From CAYVHB01 sp964450865 (GTDB lineage: Bacteria > Bacillota > Clostridia > Saccharofermentanales > UBA5734), in assembly GCA_964450865.1 (NCBI GenBank), contig CAYVHB010000055.1:1-12280 (forward strand): 12,280 bases of DNA. The letters are read 5' to 3'. Shown piece after piece: positions 7,205-12,280 of this stretch (position 1 is the stretch's first letter; each line of letters starts with the position of its first letter). The position numbers and the translations under genes were made by a program. The notes below the pieces were generated by a model. It did not search any database, was not told the origin of the DNA, and worked only from the letters and a program-made list of their open reading frames with translations.

Positions 7205-7822
7205 ATGAGCCAGCCCTTTTTTGCCATGATGCACCGCATGCGCTATATCAATCGCTGGGGCCTGATGCGCAATACTCAGCCGGAGAATATTCAGGAACAT
7301 TCCCTGCAGGTGGCGATTCTGGCCCATGCCCTGGCCGTGATCCGCCAGCAGCGTTTTGCGGCCGGGCGCCTCGTGCCGGATCCGGCCCATGTGGCCCTGC
7401 TGGCCATTTATCATGATGCCACGGAGATCCTGACCGGCGATCTGCCAACGCCGGTCAAATATTTCAGCCCGGCGATCCAGGCCGCCTATCATTCGGTGGA
7501 AGCGATTGCCGCCAGTCAGCTGCTGACACTCCTGCCGCCGGATCTGCAGCCGGTATACCAGGCCCTGCTGATGCCAGACCGCACCGACCCGCTGGTTGAT
7601 GAAGCCATGCGCCTGGTCAAAGCCGCCGACCGTCTCAGTGCCTACATCAAGTGTATCGATGAGGAAAAGGCCGGCAATCGTGAATTCCGCCAGGCCAGCC
7701 AGGCCATTCGCACCAGTCTCGACCAGATCGATTTGCCGGAGGTCACCTGGTTTATGGAGCATGACCTGCCGGCATTCTGGTTATCGCTGGACGAATTGCA
7801 TAACGCTTCGCTTTCTCGCTGA
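7205..7822 (+). CDS. yfbR: YfbR-like HD-domain 5'-deoxynucleotidase
   Basis: Predicted cytosolic metal-dependent phosphatase that removes the 5' phosphate from deoxyribonucleoside monophosphates. The 205-residue protein resembles E. coli YfbR (199 aa) along its length: RMRYINRWGLMRN (11-23), ENIQEHSLQVA with metal ligand His32, YHDATEILTGDLPTPVKY with His70-Asp71 and the catalytic Glu74 region (69-86), and VKAADRLSAYIKC with Asp142. SLDELHN near the C-terminus also matches. ATG 7205 was chosen because GGAGGAG (7194-7200) precedes it and because the start then aligns with the known family start. An upstream in-frame TTG at 7166 lies inside the duplicated dgt tail and is unlikely. The neighbours suggest a shared deoxynucleotide role with dgt. 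Confidence 0.93.
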   Translation: MSQPFFAMMHRMRYINRWGLMRNTQPENIQEHSLQVAILAHALAVIRQQRFAAGRLVPDPAHVALLAIYHDATEILTGDLPTPVKYFSPAIQAAYHSVEAIAASQLLTLLPPDLQPVYQALLMPDRTDPLVDEAMRLVKAADRLSAYIKCIDEEKAGNREFRQASQAIRTSLDQIDLPEVTWFMEHDLPAFWLSLDELHNASLSR

Positions 7823-7857
7823 GCACCCCGGCCTGTCGCTGTCTCTTGAGGTGTCTC

Positions 7858-10515
7858 ATGAAACATACAACTGACCCGCATCGTTCCCCGTCCGGTCAAT
7901 CGCCCGGCGCTACCGCGAACCGGCGGTCCCTTGTCGACTGGCTGGCCCTGCTTCTGTTGCTGGTTGTCCTGGGCCTGGGCTGGCTCAGCTTGTGGCGCTG
8001 GCCGGCTGGCCAGGCCACCCTGGCCAGCAGCTGGCTGCCGGATTGGCTGCCGGGCTGGCAGCTGGCCGCGCCGGCTGCAGAAGCAACGGTGCCAGCCTTG
8101 ACACAAACTGAACAGGCGGCCCAACAGCAGGCACTGGCCCGCGGCCAGGCATTATTGGCCACGGAAACGGCTGGCAGCTGGCCCGTCTGGCTGGCCAGCG
8201 GGCAGCGTGGCCTGGATGAATACCTGGTGCGGCTGTTCACTGCACCGGCCTATCTGGCGCGCGGTGCGACGGATGATGAATTTATCCGCGATGCCAGCCA
8301 GGTGATAAACGGGACTATACCCGATGATGCCGCCCAGGCGGCGGCAGCCGGTTTGCTGGCGGCCAGCGGCAGCCGGCTGGAACTGCTGGCCCAGCTGGTC
8401 AAAGCCCAGGGCTGGTCCTTCCGGCTGGACTTGCCGGCTGAGCCCACACTGCTGGTCGCGCTGAAGCGCCAGCCAGATCTGCCCGCCGACCAGGCGACCG
8501 TGATTGGGAAACTGGCGATTCAGGCTGACTGCCAGCTGACGGGCCAGTCGGCCCGGGTTCGCCTGTTTAGCGATGGCCGGCTGCACACCAGCGCGCCGGC
8601 CTCTGCCCTGCAGCCGGCTGATGACCGGCCGGTTGGCCTGTATTGGGATACCCGCCAGGAACGCCCCGGTACACATGCCCTCGCTTTGCTGATCCAGACC
8701 AGCGATGGCCGGGGCCGCTGGCTGGACCTGGCCAGCTGGTATGTACCTGAAATGGCGTCCTTGCCGGCCGGTCAGCTGGTCAGCGATCAATTGGCAGGCG
8801 CGAATGCTGCACGGGCCGGCTGGTATCAGATCGATACTTCGGCCGGGCCAGCGGCATTAACCATTCTCGCGCCATCCGCCGCCCTGGACCTGACGCTCTT
8901 TGATCTTGACGGCCAGGTCCGGAGCCGCAGTGCGGCACTGGCCGGCGAGCCGGCCGCCCTGCGCTGGCCATCACCGGACGGACAGGGAGTGGCCTATATT
9001 CACCTGGCACCTGCCGAACCGACAGCAGACGGCCCGCTGACATTCCGCCTGGTCCAGGCGGTCCGCCTGGCTGCCCCGCTGGCCGAGCCAGACCAGTGGC
9101 AGGTCCTGCTCAAGGAGAAGGACGAGACCTGGCTGGTCCAGGCCGCCGATGGCAAGCAGCAATGGGTCCAGGCCGATGATTATCAGCAGCTGGATCTGAC
9201 CGCCCGCCTGGCCGGGCTGCGCCTGGCCACGCCGATTACGGCGACGGCCTTGCCTGCAGACGGCACACCCGCAGAACAATCCGATATTCGACCTGACTTC
9301 GACCGCGAAGTGAGCCGCTATGGGCTCTATGTACCGGCTGCAACCAGCGAACTCAGCCTGGCGCTGCAGGCTTCTGAAGGTTCAGCCGCCAGTCTCAGCC
9401 TGACCTGCCAGGTAGATGATGGCCCGGCCCAGCCTGTTAACTGGCCATCGCCAGTTCCGCTCGCGCCATCGGTCAATACCCTGACCATCACCGTTACGGG
9501 ATATAATGGGGAGACCCGCGACTATGTCCTGACGGTCCTGCGCCCGCCCGCCCGCGACGGTTATGAAGCCGTGCTTGAGGCATTCCCGCTTTCCTACCGC
9601 AGCTCGCTATGGCAGCTGCACCTCGAGCGGCCATCATACGTCTTCCAGGCCGATCCGACCGGCATTGACTGGACCACCCTGCTCGATGCCCAGGACTATA
9701 AGAGCCGCAGCCTCGTTGAAGCGGACAGCAGCCCTTCATCCTGGGTCGAAGCCGGCAGCCCGGTCTATGACGGCGCGGACTGGAAAGCGGCCGCCCGGCC
9801 ACTGATCGCCTATCTGGCTGATCCGCGCAATTTTCTCAACGGTACGGATGTTTTTCAGTTTGAATCGTTACAATTTGTGCCGGCCTTGCATCAGAAGGCC
9901 GGGATTGAAGCCATGCTGGCCGATACGTTCATGGCTCCCGGCAATCGTGAACAGATTGATTACGCCGCGCTGTTCTTGCAAGCCGGTGAGACAGCGCAGA
10001 TCAGCCCGTTTTTCCTGGCGGCCAAGGTGATCCAGGAGATGGGCCGCCAGGGTCAGTCACCCCTGGCTTTCGGCACGCTTGACGGTTATGTGGGCTATTA
10101 TAATTTTTACAATATTGGTGCCACGCCCAATCCGTCGGTGAAAAACGGCGCGCAGATCAACGGGGCCCGTTTTGCCCAGTATGGGGCGAAAGCAGATGAA
10201 CAGATCATAACTGAACCGGAAGCGGCCTGGCTGCTGCCCTGGACTAATCCGGAGCGGGCTATTGTCGGCGGCGCACTGTGGATCGCCCAGGGTTATGTCG
10301 CGATTGGCCAGGATACGCTGTACCTGCAGAAGTTTGACCTGATTGCGGCCGGCGGCCTGTTTAATCATCAGTATGCCCAGAATATCCAGATGGCCCGGGC
10401 CGAAGGCCGGCGCGTCTTTCGCAACTACCAGGCGCTCGACCTGCTGGACCAGCCATTTTCATTCCGGATTCCCATTTATACGGACATGCCGCCGGCAGCC
10501 TCGCCCCGTCCCTGA
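7858..10515 (+). CDS. Membrane-anchored multidomain glucosaminidase
   Basis: Predicted cell-surface peptidoglycan hydrolase of 885 residues. A basic-flanked hydrophobic segment (about 25-47) should act as an uncleaved signal anchor. Then come, in order: a DUF4214-like module (about 105-187, WPVWLASGQRGLDEYLVRLF and GSRLELLAQLVKAQGW); a beta-rich region (188-290, WDTRQERPGTHALALLIQTS); a possible PPC-like sandwich (about 320-402); a short SH3-like stretch (ETWLVQAADGKQQWVQADDY, about 421-440); a cadherin-like beta-sandwich (475-562); and the C-terminal catalytic domain (about 565-870). The last has the family landmarks YLADPRNFLN, probable catalytic Glu727 in VIQEMG, GYYNFYNIGA and TLYLQKFD. 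The start is ATG 7858 with GAGGTG at 7848-7853; TTG at 7846 is the alternative. It lies 35 bp after yfbR. The catalytic and cadherin-like calls are firm; DUF4214, PPC and SH3 calls are from pattern only. Confidence 0.88.
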   Translation: MKHTTDPHRSPSGQSPGATANRRSLVDWLALLLLLVVLGLGWLSLWRWPAGQATLASSWLPDWLPGWQLAAPAAEATVPALTQTEQAAQQQALARGQALLATETAGSWPVWLASGQRGLDEYLVRLFTAPAYLARGATDDEFIRDASQVINGTIPDDAAQAAAAGLLAASGSRLELLAQLVKAQGWSFRLDLPAEPTLLVALKRQPDLPADQATVIGKLAIQADCQLTGQSARVRLFSDGRLHTSAPASALQPADDRPVGLYWDTRQERPGTHALALLIQTSDGRGRWLDLASWYVPEMASLPAGQLVSDQLAGANAARAGWYQIDTSAGPAALTILAPSAALDLTLFDLDGQVRSRSAALAGEPAALRWPSPDGQGVAYIHLAPAEPTADGPLTFRLVQAVRLAAPLAEPDQWQVLLKEKDETWLVQAADGKQQWVQADDYQQLDLTARLAGLRLATPITATALPADGTPAEQSDIRPDFDREVSRYGLYVPAATSELSLALQASEGSAASLSLTCQVDDGPAQPVNWPSPVPLAPSVNTLTITVTGYNGETRDYVLTVLRPPARDGYEAVLEAFPLSYRSSLWQLHLERPSYVFQADPTGIDWTTLLDAQDYKSRSLVEADSSPSSWVEAGSPVYDGADWKAAARPLIAYLADPRNFLNGTDVFQFESLQFVPALHQKAGIEAMLADTFMAPGNREQIDYAALFLQAGETAQISPFFLAAKVIQEMGRQGQSPLAFGTLDGYVGYYNFYNIGATPNPSVKNGAQINGARFAQYGAKADEQIITEPEAAWLLPWTNPERAIVGGALWIAQGYVAIGQDTLYLQKFDLIAAGGLFNHQYAQNIQMARAEGRRVFRNYQALDLLDQPFSFRIPIYTDMPPAASPRP

Positions 10516-10563
10516 CTCCATGTAAAAAATACGATATTATCTGTATGATAACTTTTTATTAAA

Positions 10564-10575
10564 AATATCGATATT
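10564..10575. repeat. 12-bp AT palindrome with a nearby half-matching copy
   Basis: AATATCGATATT is a perfect 12-bp palindrome located about 50 bp after the stop of the first glucosaminidase gene. CGATATTA within it also occurs 37 bp upstream (10532-10539), in both cases behind a short A-run. Possible operator or merely AT-rich spacer sequence. Confidence 0.4.
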
Positions 10576-10589
10576 AGACAATGAATGAG

Positions 10590-10631
10590 TCCCTGATGGC
10601 CAGCAAAAGCCGCTTTCAGGGATTTTCGTTT
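10590..10631 (+). terminator. Intrinsic terminator after the first glucosaminidase gene
   Basis: TCCCTGA (10590-10596) pairs with TCAGGGA (10616-10622). Inside, GGC (598-600 of the same kilobase) can pair with GCC (609-611), leaving a CAGCAAAA loop. The stem is followed directly by TTTTCGTTT (10623-10631). It lies 74 bp after the stop codon and would end the pcrA-dgt-yfbR-glucosaminidase transcript. Confidence 0.8.
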
Positions 10632-10650
10632 ATTATTGATTTATTATTGA
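10629..10650. repeat. Perfect 11-bp tandem duplication
   Basis: TTTATTATTGA is present twice head to tail (10629-10639 and 10640-10650), immediately after the terminator stem. The period is about one helical turn. Confidence 0.85.
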
Positions 10651-10725
10651 CTGATTGCAGGCCATCTGCTTATTCCACTGGCCGGCCTGTCACTTGTCGT
10701 AAATTGCCGTATAAATGGCGCTGAT

Positions 10726-10754
10726 TTGTAATATATAAATCAGAAGTTTATGAT
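10726..10754 (+). promoter_or_regulatory. Promoter for the second glucosaminidase gene
   Basis: TTGTAA (10726-10731) and TATGAT (10749-10754) are separated by 17 bp, a good sigma-A type arrangement. The start of transcription would be near 10761, giving a leader of about 150 nt. A weaker alternative, CTGTCA (10687-10692) with TATAAA (10710-10715) at 17 bp, lies just upstream. Confidence 0.55.
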
Positions 10755-10760
10755 AGACTA

Positions 10761-10862
10761 GGGTTGAATCCCTGTGCCCCCTGAGCGGCTGAAAGCCGCT
10801 TTTCAGACTCGAGCCGATTTTTCGTATAACAAAAGGTTGACTTCCTGCGCCTTCTGAATGGC
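10761..10862 (+). promoter_or_regulatory. Structured 5' leader with imperfect direct repeat
   Basis: Two 29-nt stretches, 10761-10789 and 10834-10862, agree at 21 of 29 positions, and seven of the eight differences are transitions. Between them a hairpin GCGGCT-GAA-AGCCGC (10785-10799) is extended by CTGA (10781-10784) pairing with TCAG (10803-10806). A second AGCCG at 10812-10816, followed by ATTTTTCG, could pair with the same CGGCT, which is the outline of a switch or attenuator. It does not match any riboswitch consensus I can recall, including c-di-AMP and c-di-GMP types. Regulatory function is inferred. Confidence 0.35.
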
Positions 10863-10910
10863 GAAAAAGGGTCAATTGCTCCGTATCTGGCAGGAAAGGA
10901 TGATGCCCCC

Positions 10911-12280
10911 GTGACTCGCAGGTTTCATCAAGCGCTCAAGAACAGGACCCACTGGCTGCGACCCCTCATACTCATGCTGGTTGTCGGCCTGATCTTGTTG
11001 CAGACCGGCCCGTTCCGCAGTCTCTGGCAGCCGGTCTTTGCGGCCGCGACGCCTGTCAACCGGACCGGCCAGATCAGCGGCGCCTCAGTCAATATCCGCA
11101 GTGCCCCCGTTGTCTCCAATACCGACCCGGATAATCGCGTTGACGTCCTCAACCAGGGCTATCCGGTCACGGCCCTGACCGTGGAAACCGGCGGTTCGAC
11201 CAGCTACGGTTCCGAATGGTACTATATTTCCTACGTCAATTCGGCCGGCACGACGAAAAACGGCTATGTAACGACCGGCCTGGTTACCCTGGATCCGGAA
11301 GTGGCCCCTGATCCTGATTTCGAAGCGGCCCTGACCAGCCAGAATTTCCCGGACAGTTACAAGCCGGCCCTGCGCCAGCTGCATGCCAGCTATCCGGACT
11401 GGACATTCCAGGCCTTCCATACCAATCTGCAGTGGCAGACGGTCCTCGATAATGAAAATAAGGCCGGGCGCAGCCTGATCCCGAATTCCTACAACGATGC
11501 CCTGAAATCACTGGCTGCCGAGGCCTACACCTGGGAGACCAATGCCTGGAAAGCTTACGACGGCAGCAGCTGGGTCATGGCCAGCGCGGCAACCCTGGCT
11601 TACTACATGGATCCGCGCAACATGCTGGATGAAAAGCACATCTTCATGTTCGAAGCCCTCGACTATCATCCGGACCTGCATACCGAAAGCGGGGTCAATG
11701 CCATTCTGGGCACGACCTTCATGGGTAATTCGGCCACCTTCGATTATTATGACGCAACAACCGGCGCCGGGCAGAGCATGACCTATGCCCACGCCTTCAT
11801 CCGGGCTGCCGAATATGCTGACGTCAGTCCGTACCACCTGGCCTCGCGCTCGCGCCAGGAGGTGGGCGGCAAGTCCCTGTCTGTGACCGGCGACTTCCCC
11901 GACCCCGCATATGCCGGCCTGTACAATTTTTACAATATTGGCGCGACTGCCAGCACCGAACCCAACGGCAGCGTCCGCAACGGCCTGGAATGGGCCAAAT
12001 ATGGCCCCGACCGCGCGGCAGCCCAGACCGCCAAAGACGATGAATACCGGATCCCCTGGACTGACCCTGACCGCTCGATCAGCGGTGGCGCCCGTTATAT
12101 TGGCACCAGCTATATCCGGGCTGGCCAGAATACCCTGTATCTGCAGAAGTTTGACGTCGACAATACCAGCAATGGCATGTACTGGCATCAGTACATGACC
12201 TTCATCGGGGCGCCCTACAGCGAATCCACCTCTATTGCCGGTGCCTACAAGAATATGAGCATCCTGGACAGTAACTTTAC
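10911..12280 (+). CDS. Secreted SH3-domain glucosaminidase (3' truncated by window)
   Basis: Predicted exported peptidoglycan hydrolase; 456 codons are visible and no stop is reached. A basic start, MTRRFHQALKNRTHWLRP, is followed by a hydrophobic core (about 19-33) and a likely signal-peptidase site after PVFAAA (about 44-49). A bacterial SH3 domain follows (about 51-127: GASVNIRSAPVV, EWYYISYVN, NGYVTTGLVTL). The catalytic domain covers about 140-440 with YYMDPRNMLD, probable catalytic Glu317 in SRQEVGG, GLYNFYNIGA, TLYLQKFDVD and YWHQYMTF. The start is GTG at 10911, with AGGAAAGGA ending 10 nt upstream; this spacing is long. An ATGATGCCCCCGTGA mini-frame overlaps the GTG. Paralogue of the preceding gene, but with its own promoter and a cleavable signal instead of an anchor. 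Further C-terminal domains may lie beyond the window. Confidence 0.9.
   Translation, partial: MTRRFHQALKNRTHWLRPLILMLVVGLILLQTGPFRSLWQPVFAAATPVNRTGQISGASVNIRSAPVVSNTDPDNRVDVLNQGYPVTALTVETGGSTSYGSEWYYISYVNSAGTTKNGYVTTGLVTLDPEVAPDPDFEAALTSQNFPDSYKPALRQLHASYPDWTFQAFHTNLQWQTVLDNENKAGRSLIPNSYNDALKSLAAEAYTWETNAWKAYDGSSWVMASAATLAYYMDPRNMLDEKHIFMFEALDYHPDLHTESGVNAILGTTFMGNSATFDYYDATTGAGQSMTYAHAFIRAAEYADVSPYHLASRSRQEVGGKSLSVTGDFPDPAYAGLYNFYNIGATASTEPNGSVRNGLEWAKYGPDRAAAQTAKDDEYRIPWTDPDRSISGGARYIGTSYIRAGQNTLYLQKFDVDNTSNGMYWHQYMTFIGAPYSESTSIAGAYKNMSILDSNF

Noticed and set aside
10581..10724. A 47-codon open frame starting ATGAATGAG in the spacer between the two glucosaminidase genes
   Set aside because: No ribosome site precedes it, it runs through the terminator stem and repeats, and the product shows no recognisable features.
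10690..10875. A 61-codon minus-strand open frame in the same spacer
   Set aside because: It has no ribosome site and no family resemblance, and it covers the promoter and leader elements of the + strand gene.
10761..10910. c-di-AMP (ydaO type) riboswitch, expected because it often precedes wall hydrolase genes
   Set aside because: The conserved core sequences of that class, as far as I can recall them, are not seen in the leader. An Infernal search would settle it.
1..12280. Very frequent GCCGGC/GGCCGG hexamers as a dispersed repeat or methylation signal
   Set aside because: They mostly fall in coding frames as common Ala-Gly, Pro-Ala or Arg-Pro codon pairs in a GC-rich genome, so composition and codon use explain them without a special element.

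Overview
The window is GC-rich DNA (close to 60% by eye). It looks like a Gram-positive-type, low-oxygen member of the Firmicutes/Clostridia. This rests on gene content: a long-form ribosome hibernation factor, a PcrA-type helicase, strong AGGAGG-like ribosome binding sites, and two exported Clostridia-style glucosaminidases with bacterial SH3, DUF4214-like and cadherin-like domains. One run of exactly 100 Ns (3037-3136) marks a scaffold join, so this is a draft or metagenome assembly. No rRNA, tRNA, CRISPR array, insertion sequence or phage gene was seen.

Layout. A complete cytidine deaminase gene (cdd, 15-416, +) converges with an OPT-family transporter (453-2315, -). The transporter and hpf (2491-3027, +) are transcribed divergently from a short AT-richer spacer with a good extended -10 promoter in each direction. 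After the N gap comes a run of + strand genes with short spacers: pcrA (3172-5934, TTG start), a dGTPase-like HD hydrolase (5966-7096), a YfbR-like 5'-deoxynucleotidase (7205-7822), and a membrane-anchored multidomain glucosaminidase (7858-10515). These read as one operon whose promoter is hidden in or before the gap. A 395-bp AT-rich, repeat-rich spacer follows. It holds an intrinsic terminator, a promoter and a roughly 150-nt leader for a second, secreted SH3-glucosaminidase (10911 onward), which runs off the window end.

How the genes may work together. Cdd, the dGTPase-like protein and YfbR all act on nucleosides or deoxynucleotides, and two of them share a probable operon with a DNA-repair helicase. 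This suggests coordination of dNTP pools with repair, which is an inference. Hpf silences ribosomes in stationary phase. The two paralogous glucosaminidases probably cut the glycan strands of peptidoglycan during growth or division, one tethered to the membrane and one released.

Most of the genes are ordinary housekeeping genes. The more unusual signals are short repeats: 3' ends of cdd and dgt copied just downstream of their stop codons, a tandem palindrome before yfbR, and duplicated elements in the leader of the second glucosaminidase. A long Gly/Pro/Ala linker in PcrA and the domain architecture of the first glucosaminidase also stand out. I did not find convincing evidence of a wholly new system.
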